A stretch of 64,000 nt of DNA, from NCBI RefSeq assembly GCF_010731795.1, contig NZ_AP022591.1:3100001-3164000 (forward strand). The letters run 5' to 3'. This document shows, piece by piece, positions 27,531 through 37,039 of the stretch (positions are counted from its first letter, which is position 1; each line of letters opens with the position of its first letter). The notes beneath the pieces were generated by a model. That model had not been told where the DNA came from, did no database searches, and was given only the letters and a program-made list of their open reading frames with translations. The DNA comes from Mycolicibacterium celeriflavum. GTDB lineage: Bacteria; Actinomycetota; Actinomycetes; Mycobacteriales; Mycobacteriaceae. The translations under genes were made by a program, and so were the position numbers.

Positions 27531-28663
27531 GCTATCCGCCGCCACCAGGAGGTCCGCCGCCAGGAGGCCCGCCGCCAGGGGATTATGGGCCCCCGCAAGG
27601 GAATCCGGGCCAATGGGGTCCGCCGCATCAGCCGCCGTGGCCGCAGCAGCAGTGGTCGCCGGGCCCACCTCCGAAGAAGCGGGGCAATGGCTGGAAGTGG
27701 GCGCTTGCCGGAGTAGCTCTCCTGGCTGTCATCGGAGTGACTGCAGCAGTGACGATTTCGGTGACTTCAGATGAGGGGGACGACGGAGACCCGACACCAT
27801 CGGGCGAGACCTATGGCCTAGCAAGCGCTGACGATAGGGGCCCAGCCAACATCATCACCGAGGACCCGACTTGCGCTGCCTGGACACCGATCAATAACAC
27901 TCTCGTTGAAATTGAGAAGAAGGGCTGGGATAAGCGAGATATCGCTATCCCTGCATCAGCTTGGGCGCCCGACCTGCGACAGCAGTACGAGGAGGTTCGC
28001 CGGGCGATGCTGGCCGCGGCGGACCAAACGGTCACGTTAGCGAAGCTGACCACCCACCGTGTCTTGCGTGAGCTGTACGAACAATTCATCGCATACGCGC
28101 GAGCGTATTCTGCAGCGGTCCCGACGTATGTGCCCTCGGACAATCATCTGGTCGGCACGGTGGCGGCTACCTCTATCGCACTCGTTCATATCTGCACCGC
28201 AATCGACAACGGCTCAGCCGACGCGAGGTCTCCGTTGGTGCCAAAGCCGAACCCGCCGAAGAGATTTTCTTCCCTGATGGATCCAGCGAATCCGAAGAAG
28301 TTCATGCCTGAGCCGGATCCGACCTGCCATGAGTGGGACCGCCTCCTGAACGATTTCGCTTCGAGCACACGCGAATGGCAGGCGTTGAATGCTGCAACCC
28401 CGGCAAGCGGCTGGACACCCGAGGAACGCGCGACAGTCGACGCAGTAGTTCCTGTAATGGCTAAGTTCGCTGACGATGTTGAGGAGCTTGGACGGCGTAG
28501 CGATAATCCGTACATTCAAGATTTCGCAAGTTTGGCTGCGCAGTATCGCCGGGCATACGCGGCCGCGCTTCCCAGCTATACCCCGGCTGATTCATATCTA
28601 TCTGGCGCTTCAGCCAACGCTGGCTCGGCAATCTTCGAGGCTTGCAAAGCGTCTGGAGCCTAA
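27527..28663 (+). CDS. Membrane protein with Pro-rich head and duplicated extracytoplasmic domain
   Basis: 378 residues from a GTG coupled (GTGA) to the previous gene. A Pro/Gly/Gln-rich cytoplasmic N-terminus (1 to about 50) and one transmembrane helix (about 57-80) precede an outer part made of two related repeats of about 110 residues. Both repeats begin DPTC...W, contain PASxWxP, then a YxRAYAAAxPSYxPxDxxL motif, and end with a cysteine (HICTAI; FEACKAS), so each probably holds one disulfide. No known enzyme motif is present. It may be a receptor or scaffold for the neighbouring secreted proteins. Confidence 0.75.
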   Translation: MSYPPPPGGPPPGGPPPGDYGPPQGNPGQWGPPHQPPWPQQQWSPGPPPKKRGNGWKWALAGVALLAVIGVTAAVTISVTSDEGDDGDPTPSGETYGLASADDRGPANIITEDPTCAAWTPINNTLVEIEKKGWDKRDIAIPASAWAPDLRQQYEEVRRAMLAAADQTVTLAKLTTHRVLRELYEQFIAYARAYSAAVPTYVPSDNHLVGTVAATSIALVHICTAIDNGSADARSPLVPKPNPPKRFSSLMDPANPKKFMPEPDPTCHEWDRLLNDFASSTREWQALNAATPASGWTPEERATVDAVVPVMAKFADDVEELGRRSDNPYIQDFASLAAQYRRAYAAALPSYTPADSYLSGASANAGSAIFEACKASGA

Positions 28664-28667
28664 GGGG

Positions 28668-30875
28668 ATGGGTATAGGCAGACCGCCCGATCCATACGAT
28701 TTGACCGCTCCCCCCGCGTGGCCTGAAGTTGACGAGGACGTACTTCGAACTTCTGCCGATGCGTTCGAAACCATTTCGAACTCTGTTGCTTCCGTGCTCG
28801 AATTGGCGAAACAAGAGCGCGCACAATTGTTCAACGGAGCCGGCATTTGGTCGGGTGCTGCCGGGAGCGCTGCCAACCAGGCGCTACATGAACGAATCTC
28901 TAGCATGGAAACGTTAACAAGAAATCTGGACCATGCCGCCAAGCTTTTTCACGACAGCTTCACAGCGACAATCACCGCGAAGAATCAAATAGCGAGCAAC
29001 GTAGAGATTGCCAACAAGATCCTCGACTGGGTAAGGACCCATCCCGACATACCCGATGATGCGAAGAGGACTTTCCTTTTGGAGGGCGTTGCCGCCGCTC
29101 GCAACGAGAACCTGTCGGTGGTCGCAATGGCTGCCATCAGCATCTCCGGTGTTTCGGCAGAAGTTCATGCTGATCCTCAACTTCCAGAGGGCGATGTTGC
29201 AGTGTTCGGGCCTCAAGAAGAGGCCAACACGGACGTAAGTCCCGTCAGTAACATCGTCTCTCCCAGCAAAAGCGGAACTGGCGAGCTAGGGAACGCGGGC
29301 GCGACGCCGCATAATCCGCCGATTGAAGCCAATGGTGACGTTGAGCCCGCTAGAAGCGGAACCGGTGAAGAAACCGACGCTTTCGGCGAGTCGAATTCAA
29401 CGCCTACACTGCCCGGTCAACACGTCGACCCCTCTCGAGGGGGAGTCGGTGAGGAGGCCAGTTCGCCTGCACCTGCGATACCCGCTGCGCCCCTAGCCCC
29501 TTCGGCCGGACCTGGCATAGCTGGCGCCCCTGGCGGTTCCGGCGCATCGGCACCTCCACGCATTAGCGTCCCAGCGACTCCTCTATCGTCCGGTACCTCT
29601 GCGCCGTCGACACCATCCGCTCCCTCGACACCATCGACTTCTACCACGCCAAGCACACCCAGCACCATGAATCATGCTGCGGCGGCACCGAATCAACCGC
29701 AGGTGACCGACCTTCAGCGGTCATTTGCCGAGGCGGCAACCCGAGCTGCGCAAGCGCCTATTCCGCCGCTTCAACCATCCGCTCCGATGCCCGCCGGGCA
29801 ACCAGCTGCTCCTCCCCCACTTTCCGACGCACCCGCAGCAACGCAGCCCAGCCAAGCCCCGTCTGCCGCCGCCTCGACGACCAGTGGCGGCCCGGCACCC
29901 GTCGCGCCGCCGCCAACCGCGGCCGCCCCAGCTCCGGCGCCGCCCGTCCAACTCGGTCCGCCCGCGACACCTCCACCCGCGGCACCTGTCGCCCCCGCCG
30001 TTCCGGCTGGCCCTGGCATTCCCCCGGCCGCCGCAGCCGCGGGTTCGGGAACCGTCGGCGCCCCTGCGCCCGTTCCGGTTTCGGCTGCCCGCGCCCAACG
30101 CGAGGCGGTCGCCGCAGCCACCCTACGGAGGTCCGGCAGCGATCCCGCCCAGTTGGCCCACCGTATCGCCGCAGCCCTCAACGTCGGCAACACCGACATG
30201 GGCTTCTTCTGGGTCACCGGGCTGGCGAAAGACGGAACCATCGTCGTCGCCAACAATTACGGTCTCGGCTACATCCCCGAAGGCGTGAACCTGCCCGAAC
30301 GGGTCACGATGGCCACCGCCGACGAGAGCATCCCTGCCAATGTTCGTGGCAGCTGGACGACGTATCCCATTCTCGCACTTCATGGTTGGTCGCAGCAACA
30401 CAACACCGACCTGCGCGCCGTTATCGCCACCGAAGACCAGTTCAAAGGATTCGATGCGGGCGCACCGAAGATCGTCCTGCGCCCCGACGACATTCCCGAG
30501 AACGGGCGGATGGAAGGCCGCCACCGACTCCAAGTCATATCACCAGAGGCAGCAACAAAATTGGCGGCCATCGCCCCCAGCGGACTCACCGAGGTACTTC
30601 CCCCGCCACCCGCCGACGCCACCCCACCCGATGACAACCGCGCGCTGCTGTGGTTCGAGGTCTTCCGTCCCTTGCTCAGCAATACCCCGGAGCGCAGTCA
30701 AGTCCAATTGCAGCATTTCGTCACCTATGCCGACCACGCCCAGGAACTCGCGCTGCACAAGGCGCACACCGCGACAGAAGTCGCCGACCAGCGTGCCGCG
30801 ATCGCCGACTGGATCTACTGGCAGCACCTCAGCGTGCTGAACTCCGAGGCGATCACCACCAACGCCACCGTCTGA
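28668..30875 (+). CDS. ESX-type effector-like protein: WXG/PPE-like head, Pro/Ala linker, C-terminal DUF5632-like domain
   Basis: 735 residues. The N-terminal ~170 residues are helical with a WSG turn (NGAGIWSGAAGSAANQAL). A very long Ser/Thr/Pro/Ala linker (about 185-540) follows. A compact C-terminal domain begins near GSDPAQLAHRIAAALNVGN and contains FFWVTGLAKDGTIVVANNYGLG and WSQQHNTDLRAVIATEDQFKG. The C-terminal part resembles the domain seen in EspK/EccK-like and Rv2082-like proteins. DNA upstream of the linker is less GC-rich than the surroundings. The start ATG is 4 nt after the previous stop. A secreted effector or toxin-like role is inference. Confidence 0.72.
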   Translation: MGIGRPPDPYDLTAPPAWPEVDEDVLRTSADAFETISNSVASVLELAKQERAQLFNGAGIWSGAAGSAANQALHERISSMETLTRNLDHAAKLFHDSFTATITAKNQIASNVEIANKILDWVRTHPDIPDDAKRTFLLEGVAAARNENLSVVAMAAISISGVSAEVHADPQLPEGDVAVFGPQEEANTDVSPVSNIVSPSKSGTGELGNAGATPHNPPIEANGDVEPARSGTGEETDAFGESNSTPTLPGQHVDPSRGGVGEEASSPAPAIPAAPLAPSAGPGIAGAPGGSGASAPPRISVPATPLSSGTSAPSTPSAPSTPSTSTTPSTPSTMNHAAAAPNQPQVTDLQRSFAEAATRAAQAPIPPLQPSAPMPAGQPAAPPPLSDAPAATQPSQAPSAAASTTSGGPAPVAPPPTAAAPAPAPPVQLGPPATPPPAAPVAPAVPAGPGIPPAAAAAGSGTVGAPAPVPVSAARAQREAVAAATLRRSGSDPAQLAHRIAAALNVGNTDMGFFWVTGLAKDGTIVVANNYGLGYIPEGVNLPERVTMATADESIPANVRGSWTTYPILALHGWSQQHNTDLRAVIATEDQFKGFDAGAPKIVLRPDDIPENGRMEGRHRLQVISPEAATKLAAIAPSGLTEVLPPPPADATPPDDNRALLWFEVFRPLLSNTPERSQVQLQHFVTYADHAQELALHKAHTATEVADQRAAIADWIYWQHLSVLNSEAITTNATV

Positions 30876-30942
30876 CACGGGGGCACACCTTCGCGCCATC
30901 GGCTGGCCCGGATTTGTCATACCCCGCTGCGATGATGTGGTC

Positions 30943-32202
30943 ATGGTTTCGTTCGCTCCTTCCGGCGTGGAGGTGGATTTGAGCCGCCTCGAGCGTCTGG
31001 AGGTGTTGTTCGAAGAGTTGGCGGAGTTGGCGGGTCAGCGCAATGCCATTGATGGGCGCATCGTGGAGATCGTCGCCGAGCTCGAGCAAGACCGGTTGTG
31101 GGGGATCACTGGGACGCGCTCGGTCAAGGCGCTGGTGGCTTGGAAGCTGGGCATGTCCGAGGCGACGGCCAAGACGGTCGCCGCGATCGCGCATCGGTTC
31201 CAGGAATTCCCTGTTTGTACCCAGGGTCTACGGGAGGGCCGGTTGTCGCTGGATCAGGTCGGCATCATCGCCAAGCGAGGGGGCAGAGGTTCTGATGAGC
31301 ACTACGCGCAGCTGGCGTCGGTGGCCACGGTCAACCAGTTGCGCACCGCGATCCGCCTCGAGCCGCGCCCCGAGCCCGACCCCGTACCTGAGCCTGAGCC
31401 GGCGCGTTCGATCAGCAAGCACACCGACGAGCAGTTCAATTATTACCGGATCAAGCTGCCCCACACCGATGGGGCGGTGTTCGACGCGGCGTTGCAGTCG
31501 CATCTAGACGCGTTGATCACCGAATACAAACGTGAGCACGACGCCACCGGTCCGGTATGTGAGCAGCAGCCCCCGTTCCCGGACACCGCGGATGCGTTTA
31601 TGCGGTTGGTCGAAGCCGGGTGGGACGCCGAGGTCGCGCGGCGCCCGCACGGGCAGCACACCACCGTGGTGGTGCATCTGGATGTCAAGGACCGTGTCGC
31701 CGGGCTGCATCTGGGTCCGCTGCTGTCGGATGCTGATCGCCAATACCTGTTGTGTGATGCCACGTGTGAGGCCTGGTTCGAACGCGACGGCCAGCTCATC
31801 GGCGCCGGGCGCACGACGCGCCAGATCAGCCGCCGGCTGCGCCGCGCGCTCGAGCACCGCGACCGCACCTGCGTGGTTCCCGGCTGCGAGGCCACCCGCG
31901 GTCTGCATGCGCACCACATCGTGCATTGGGAAGACGGCGGCGCGACCGAGTTGGACAACCTGGTGCTGGTGTGTCCCTATCACCATCGGCTGCATCATCG
32001 CGGCGGCATCACCATCACCGGACCCGCACGCGACCTGACCGTCACCGATCCCACCGGCCGACCGCTGGCAGACGCATCACTGGCCCGGCCCCCGACCCAA
32101 CCTCCACCGGCGGTCCCACCATGTCGCGGACCGATCGGTGAACGCGCCGACTGGTGGTGGTACGACCCCTTCGAACCACAACCACCACCCTCCACCAACT
32201 GA
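30943..32202 (+). CDS. DUF222 / HNH endonuclease-domain protein (13E12 type)
   Basis: 419 residues (a GTG two codons upstream is also possible). The N-terminal DUF222 region begins LSRLERLEVLFEELAELAG. The C-terminal HNH nuclease motif is CVVPGCEATRGLHAHHIVHW, then LDNLVLVCPYHHRLHHRGG. This multi-copy actinobacterial family includes the REP13E12 elements of M. tuberculosis that host the phiRv1 attachment sites. Its biological role is unclear. A second, divergent copy is present at 61.6-63.2 kb. The protein ends with a Pro-rich tail. Confidence 0.9.
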   Translation: MVSFAPSGVEVDLSRLERLEVLFEELAELAGQRNAIDGRIVEIVAELEQDRLWGITGTRSVKALVAWKLGMSEATAKTVAAIAHRFQEFPVCTQGLREGRLSLDQVGIIAKRGGRGSDEHYAQLASVATVNQLRTAIRLEPRPEPDPVPEPEPARSISKHTDEQFNYYRIKLPHTDGAVFDAALQSHLDALITEYKREHDATGPVCEQQPPFPDTADAFMRLVEAGWDAEVARRPHGQHTTVVVHLDVKDRVAGLHLGPLLSDADRQYLLCDATCEAWFERDGQLIGAGRTTRQISRRLRRALEHRDRTCVVPGCEATRGLHAHHIVHWEDGGATELDNLVLVCPYHHRLHHRGGITITGPARDLTVTDPTGRPLADASLARPPTQPPPAVPPCRGPIGERADWWWYDPFEPQPPPSTN

Positions 32203-32333
32203 ACCGGCCACCGCGGCCGACCCCAACACCACGTCAAGTCTCAAACCCTTTGATGCTCAAAAGGATTCACCAGCAGCCGGCGCATGGTCGGACCGGCCCA
32301 GTGCGTAGGTCGCGGCGTGTAGACCGCCGCGCG

Positions 32334-32375
32334 CCGGACCGCGCGGCGACCGAGCCCCGGACCGCGCGGCAACCG
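32334..32375 (+). repeat. Short imperfect direct repeat between the HNH gene and the alcohol dehydrogenase
   Basis: Two 19-bp copies, 32334-32352 and 32357-32375, with one mismatch (CCGGACCGCGCGG core), in the 278-bp gap from 32203 to 32480. The rest of that gap holds no convincing gene. Its right end carries AGGAGG for the next gene. Confidence 0.6.
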
Positions 32376-32480
32376 CGCGCGCCGTCCGGAACTCCGAAGC
32401 GATCGCAACACCTCAGTACCCGCAGGATTAGACACCCTCCGCAGTGGGCACGCCTTCATCCAGATAATCAGGAGGCACCC

Positions 32481-33659
32481 ATGCGAGCAGTGACGTGGCA
32501 GGGCCGACGGAAGGTGTCCGTCGACAACGTGCCCGACCCGGCGATCAAGGAACCGACCGACGCGATCATCCGGGTCACCAGCACCAACATCTGTGGCTCG
32601 GACTTGCATCTCTACGAGGTGCTCGGCGCCTTCATGACTCCCGGCGACATCCTCGGCCACGAAGCGATGGGCATCGTGGAGGAAGTCGGGCGCGAGGTCG
32701 ACGGTCTGCAACCCGGCGACCGCGTCGTGATCCCGTTCAACATCTCCTGCGGGCACTGCTTCATGTGCGACCACGGGCTGCAGAGCCAGTGCGAGACCAC
32801 GCAGAACCGCGACCAAGGCACCGGTGCCGCATTGTTCGGTTACTCCAAGCTCTACGGCGAAGTCGCCGGCGGGCAGGCGGAATACCTGCGCGTCCCGCAG
32901 GCCCAGTACACCCACATCAAAGTGCCCGAAGACGGGCCCGACGACCGCTACGTCTACCTCTCCGACGTGCTGCCCACCGCCTGGCAGGCCGTCGAGTACG
33001 CAGCCGTGCCCGACGGCGGCACGCTCGTCGTCCTCGGCCTGGGACCGATCGGCTCGATGGCGTGCCGTATCGCGGCGCATCGCAAGGGCTGCAAGGTGAT
33101 CGGCGTCGATCTGGTCGACGAACGGATCTCACGCGCCCGCGCCTATTGCGACGAGCTCATCGACCTCCGAACCGACAACGCCGACGAGGTCGTCAAGAGC
33201 CAGACCGACGGCCGCGGCGCCGACTCCGTCATCGACGCCGTCGGAATGGAAGCCCACGGTTCACCCGTCGCCGAAACCATGCAGACCGCAAGCGGATTCT
33301 TGCCCTCGCCGATCGGGCGCGTCGTGATGAAGAATGCCGGCGTCGACCGGCTCGCTGCCCTGAATTCCGCCATCTCCCTGGTCCGCCGTGGCGGCACCAT
33401 CTCTCTTTCCGGCGTCTACGGCGGCGCCGCGGATCCGATCAACATGATGACGTTGTTCGACAAGCAGATTCAGCTGCGGATGGGCCAGGCCAACGTCAAG
33501 AAGTGGGTGCCCGACATCATGCCGCTGCTGACCGCCGAGGACCCATTGCGCCTCGAGCAGTTCGCGACCCACCGGCTCCCCCTCGATGCCGCACCCGAGG
33601 CTTATGAGACCTTCCAGAAAAAGGAGGACGGCATGGTGAAGGTGGTCCTCAAGCCGTGA
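32481..33659 (+). CDS. Zinc-dependent alcohol dehydrogenase (formaldehyde dehydrogenase-like)
   Basis: 392 residues with a strong AGGAGG ribosome binding site. Medium-chain dehydrogenase. Catalytic-zinc residues lie in NICGSDLHLYE and GDILGHEAMG. The structural-zinc site is CGHCFMCDHGLQSQC. The NAD-binding loop is VLGLGPIGSMACRIA. The length and insertions fit the glutathione-independent formaldehyde/aldehyde dehydrogenase subgroup. The substrate is unknown. It is translationally coupled (GTGA) to a PLP decarboxylase, which suggests that the decarboxylase product or a derived aldehyde is handled here. Confidence 0.92.
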   Translation: MRAVTWQGRRKVSVDNVPDPAIKEPTDAIIRVTSTNICGSDLHLYEVLGAFMTPGDILGHEAMGIVEEVGREVDGLQPGDRVVIPFNISCGHCFMCDHGLQSQCETTQNRDQGTGAALFGYSKLYGEVAGGQAEYLRVPQAQYTHIKVPEDGPDDRYVYLSDVLPTAWQAVEYAAVPDGGTLVVLGLGPIGSMACRIAAHRKGCKVIGVDLVDERISRARAYCDELIDLRTDNADEVVKSQTDGRGADSVIDAVGMEAHGSPVAETMQTASGFLPSPIGRVVMKNAGVDRLAALNSAISLVRRGGTISLSGVYGGAADPINMMTLFDKQIQLRMGQANVKKWVPDIMPLLTAEDPLRLEQFATHRLPLDAAPEAYETFQKKEDGMVKVVLKP

Positions 33660-35125
33660 GCCACATGGACCAATCAGAAGCACCGCTGCTCGACGCGCTT
33701 GTCGACTATCGAAAGCGCAACCGCTACGGCTTCACCCCGCCGGGGCACCGGCAAGGTCGCGGCATCGATGACCGCGTCCTCGAGGTGCTCGGCCGTGAGG
33801 CGTTCGCCGACGACCTGCTCGCCAACGGCGGACTCGACGACCGTCGCAGCAGCAACAAATACCTCCAGCGCGCCGAGGACCTGATGGCCGAAGCGGTCGG
33901 CGCCGAGGTCGCCTGGTTCTCCACCTGCGGCAGCTCACTGTCAGTGAAGGCCGCGATGATGGCCGTCGCCGGCGGGGATGGCGGTCTGCTCGTCCCCCGC
34001 GACAGCCACAAGTCCATCGTCGCCGGCCTCATCTTCTCCGGCGTCCAACCGCACTGGGTCACCCCGCGCTGGGACGCCGAGCGACACTTCAGCCATCCGC
34101 CGTCTGCGCAGGACTTCCGCGATGCCTGGGACCGTCATCCCGACTCCGCCGGAGCCCTCGTCGTCAGCCCCAGCGCGTACGGCACCTGCACGGACCTCTC
34201 CGAAATCGCCGAAGTCTGCCACGAACGCGGCAAGCCGCTGATCGTCGACGAGGCCTGGGGCGCACACCTGCCGTTCCATGAAGACCTGCCGACCTGGGCG
34301 ATGGACGCTGGGGCCGACGTCTGCGTGGTGAGCGTGCACAAGATGGGCGCCGGTTTCGAGCAGGGTTCGGTCTTTCATCTGCAGGGCGACCTCGTCGACC
34401 AGGACCGCCTCTCGGCGTGCGCCGACCTGCTGATGACGACCAGCCCGAACGTGTTGATCTATTCCGCGATGGACGGCTGGCGCCGGCAGATGGTCGAATG
34501 CGGCCGCGAACTGCTCGGCGACGCACTGGGACTGGCGCGTCAGCTGCGCCAGGACATCGACCTCATTCCCGACGTCGCGGTGATGGAGGACGAACTGCTC
34601 GGCAATGAGGCGTCCCACGACCTCGACCCCTTGCAGGTCCTGATCGACGTCTCCGCCACCGGCACGTCCGGTTACCAGGCACACGACTGGCTGCGCGAAC
34701 ACAAGCAACTCGACCTCGGCATGAGCGACCACCGGCGCATCCTGGCGACCATGTCGTTCGCCGACAACAAGGCCAGCGCGGAACGGTTGCTCGACGCGCT
34801 GTGGGCGTGGCGCAAGCAGGCCAACGACTTCGATCCGCCTCCGCCGATGCACCTGCCGTCACCCGAGGAGATCGAACTGGAGACCGTCGACCTGCCTCGT
34901 GACGCGTTCTTCGGGCGGGTCGAGGAGGTGCCGATCGAGAAGGCGAGCGGGCGCGTCTGCGCGGAGCAGATCACCCCCTATCCGCCGGGCATCCCGGCGG
35001 TCGTCCCCGGCGAACTGCTGAATGAAGCGGTGCTCGACTACCTACGAACCGGATTGAAAGCGGGCATGAACATTCCCGACGCGGCAGACACATCGCTTGA
35101 GACAATTCGCGTAGTCGCCACCTGA
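33656..35125 (+). CDS. PLP-dependent Orn/Lys/Arg decarboxylase family protein
   Basis: 489 residues, start GTG overlapping the dehydrogenase stop. Fold-type I decarboxylase without the long N-terminal wing domain of the E. coli inducible enzymes. The PLP lysine is K229 in SVHKMGAGFEQGS. VDEAWGAHLPFHEDLP is the aspartate/co-factor region, and FSTCGSSLSVKAAM holds the phosphate-binding area. The C-terminal domain ends with TPYPPGIPAVVPGE. Substrate could be lysine, ornithine or arginine; the sequence alone does not tell. Confidence 0.9.
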   Translation: MSHMDQSEAPLLDALVDYRKRNRYGFTPPGHRQGRGIDDRVLEVLGREAFADDLLANGGLDDRRSSNKYLQRAEDLMAEAVGAEVAWFSTCGSSLSVKAAMMAVAGGDGGLLVPRDSHKSIVAGLIFSGVQPHWVTPRWDAERHFSHPPSAQDFRDAWDRHPDSAGALVVSPSAYGTCTDLSEIAEVCHERGKPLIVDEAWGAHLPFHEDLPTWAMDAGADVCVVSVHKMGAGFEQGSVFHLQGDLVDQDRLSACADLLMTTSPNVLIYSAMDGWRRQMVECGRELLGDALGLARQLRQDIDLIPDVAVMEDELLGNEASHDLDPLQVLIDVSATGTSGYQAHDWLREHKQLDLGMSDHRRILATMSFADNKASAERLLDALWAWRKQANDFDPPPPMHLPSPEEIELETVDLPRDAFFGRVEEVPIEKASGRVCAEQITPYPPGIPAVVPGELLNEAVLDYLRTGLKAGMNIPDAADTSLETIRVVAT

Positions 35126-35206
35126 TACCCCTGGTTTCGGGTCGGCGGCTTCTGGCAACATTACCGACGAGTAAGAAGTTTCCTCCGACAGTCAGCAGGT
35201 GGGCAG

Positions 35207-37039
35207 ATGACGGGAAGTACGGAAATTTCGTTTATCGCGCAGGACGAGGGCGGGGGTGCCGCGCTCAACGAAGTGATCGGCCTCTCGGTCGCCGGCGCGG
35301 TGGTCGCGGCATTGCTGTTGTGGATCGGCTGGATGCACCGCAACCACAAGATCACCTGGTTGGCACGCCTCGGCGACTGGTCCGGACGGCGTTTCAAGCG
35401 CCCGTCTTGGGTGGCGCTGCCCATCGCGTTGTTCATCGCGTCGATCATCTGCGCCTTGTTCGGCTTCATCTGGGACGTCAGCCTGCACATCGGCAACGGC
35501 CGTGACGACGGCGCACTGGCCAATCCGGCGCACTACTTCATCCTGATCGGCCTGTTCGGCATCTTCGTCGCGGGCTGCACCGCGATGGTGCTGCCCTATG
35601 AAAAGCCCGGTCCGGCCGCCGTTCGCATCACCGACGACTGGTACGCCCCGGTCGGCGGGGTCGTGATGGCCGGCTGCGGGCTCTACGCACTGATGGGTTT
35701 CCCGCTCGACGACATCTGGCACCGCATCTTCGGCCAGGACGTCACGCTGTGGGGCCCGACGCACCTGATGATGATCGGTGGTGCCGGCTTTTCCACGTTG
35801 GCCGCGCTGTACCTGGAGAAAGAAGGCCAGCGCGTCCGGACGGACGACACCCCACCCGACGGCATCGGCCTCAAGTTCGTGCAGTACCTGGCGTTCGCCG
35901 GCGTGCTCATCGGCGCGTCCGTCTACCAGATCGAATTCGACTTCGGGGTACCGCAGTTCCGGCAGGTGTTCCAGCCCATGCTGATCGCCGCCGCCGCGGC
36001 GCTGGCGCTGGTGGCCGCCCGCATATACATGGGCCGAGGCGCGGCCCTGCTCGCGGCGATCATCGCGATCGGGCTGCGCGGCCTGGTAGCGCTGGTGGTC
36101 GGCCCCGTCCTCGATGCGCCGATCAACTGGTTCCCGCTCTACCTCGGGGCGGCACTGGTCGTCGAACTCCTGGCACTGACCCCTCTGTTGAAGCGGCCCG
36201 TCGTGTTCGGTCTGGTCGCCGGCCTCGGTATCGGCACCGTGGGGCTGTGGCTGGAATCGCTTTGGATCAACGCCGTCTATCACCTGCCGTGGCCCACCAG
36301 CCTCTGGCCGGAAGCATTGGCCATGGCGGTTCCGGTCGCGGTGCTCGTCGGCGCCTGCGGCGCGATGGTCGGCATGGTGTTGACCTCGCAGCGGCTACCC
36401 CGCCGCGCCGTCGGGGTCGGCCTCGTCGTGCTGACGGTGTTGGCCATCGGCGGTGCAACGGCCAACGGACTTCGCTATGACGTCCCCGAAAGTGCCTCGG
36501 CGGCAATCACTCTCACCGAGGTCCCGAACGCCGAGGGTGAGCGGTACGTGACCGCGGACGTGCAGATCACGCCCGCGAACCTGGTGAGCGACGATCCGAA
36601 CTGGGTTTCCGTGCTCGGGTGGCAGGGTGAACTGCCCAATGACCGCGGCATCTTCATCGACCACCTCGAACAGGTGGGGCCGGGCCACTACCGATCCACC
36701 GAACCGATGCCGGTGTCCGGTACGTGGAAGACGTTGCTGCGCGTGCACGACGGCCGCACGCTGGCCGCGGTGCCGATCTACCTGGCGGGCGATCCGGGGA
36801 TCGGCGCCGAAGAGGTGCCCGCCGAGGCGTCGATGACACGTCCCTTCGTCTCCGAGATCACGATTCTGCAGCGTGAGCGCAGCCCGGACATTCCCCAGTC
36901 GCTGTGGCTGATCGGCTGCCTGATCGTGCTGGTCTGCAGCCTCGCGATGGTCGCGGGCGTCACCTGGGGCGGCGGCCGGATCAACAACAGCGAACCGTCG
37001 GGCAGGGAAGCAGAACTACAGCCGACCGCCCAAGCATGA
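35207..37039 (+). CDS. Large polytopic membrane protein of unknown function
   Basis: 610 residues with about twelve transmembrane helices in the first ~430 residues, then an extracytoplasmic beta-rich domain (about 430-560), one more helix and a short tail. Histidines at helix ends stand out: VSLHIGNG, NPAHYFILIG, DIWHRIFGQD and GPTHLMMIGG. These could bind a metal or heme. It is the first gene of a four-gene operon in which every stop overlaps the next start. I do not recognise a characterised relative. Confidence 0.8.
   Translation: MTGSTEISFIAQDEGGGAALNEVIGLSVAGAVVAALLLWIGWMHRNHKITWLARLGDWSGRRFKRPSWVALPIALFIASIICALFGFIWDVSLHIGNGRDDGALANPAHYFILIGLFGIFVAGCTAMVLPYEKPGPAAVRITDDWYAPVGGVVMAGCGLYALMGFPLDDIWHRIFGQDVTLWGPTHLMMIGGAGFSTLAALYLEKEGQRVRTDDTPPDGIGLKFVQYLAFAGVLIGASVYQIEFDFGVPQFRQVFQPMLIAAAAALALVAARIYMGRGAALLAAIIAIGLRGLVALVVGPVLDAPINWFPLYLGAALVVELLALTPLLKRPVVFGLVAGLGIGTVGLWLESLWINAVYHLPWPTSLWPEALAMAVPVAVLVGACGAMVGMVLTSQRLPRRAVGVGLVVLTVLAIGGATANGLRYDVPESASAAITLTEVPNAEGERYVTADVQITPANLVSDDPNWVSVLGWQGELPNDRGIFIDHLEQVGPGHYRSTEPMPVSGTWKTLLRVHDGRTLAAVPIYLAGDPGIGAEEVPAEASMTRPFVSEITILQRERSPDIPQSLWLIGCLIVLVCSLAMVAGVTWGGGRINNSEPSGREAELQPTAQA

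Noticed and set aside
30937..32202. DUF222/HNH gene as part of an intact mobile element
   Set aside because: No terminal repeats, transposase, integrase or attachment-site duplication found around either copy.
32241..33080. 279-codon minus-strand frame over the alcohol dehydrogenase start
   Set aside because: Antisense shadow; the plus strand has clear zinc-site motifs and a strong ribosome binding site.
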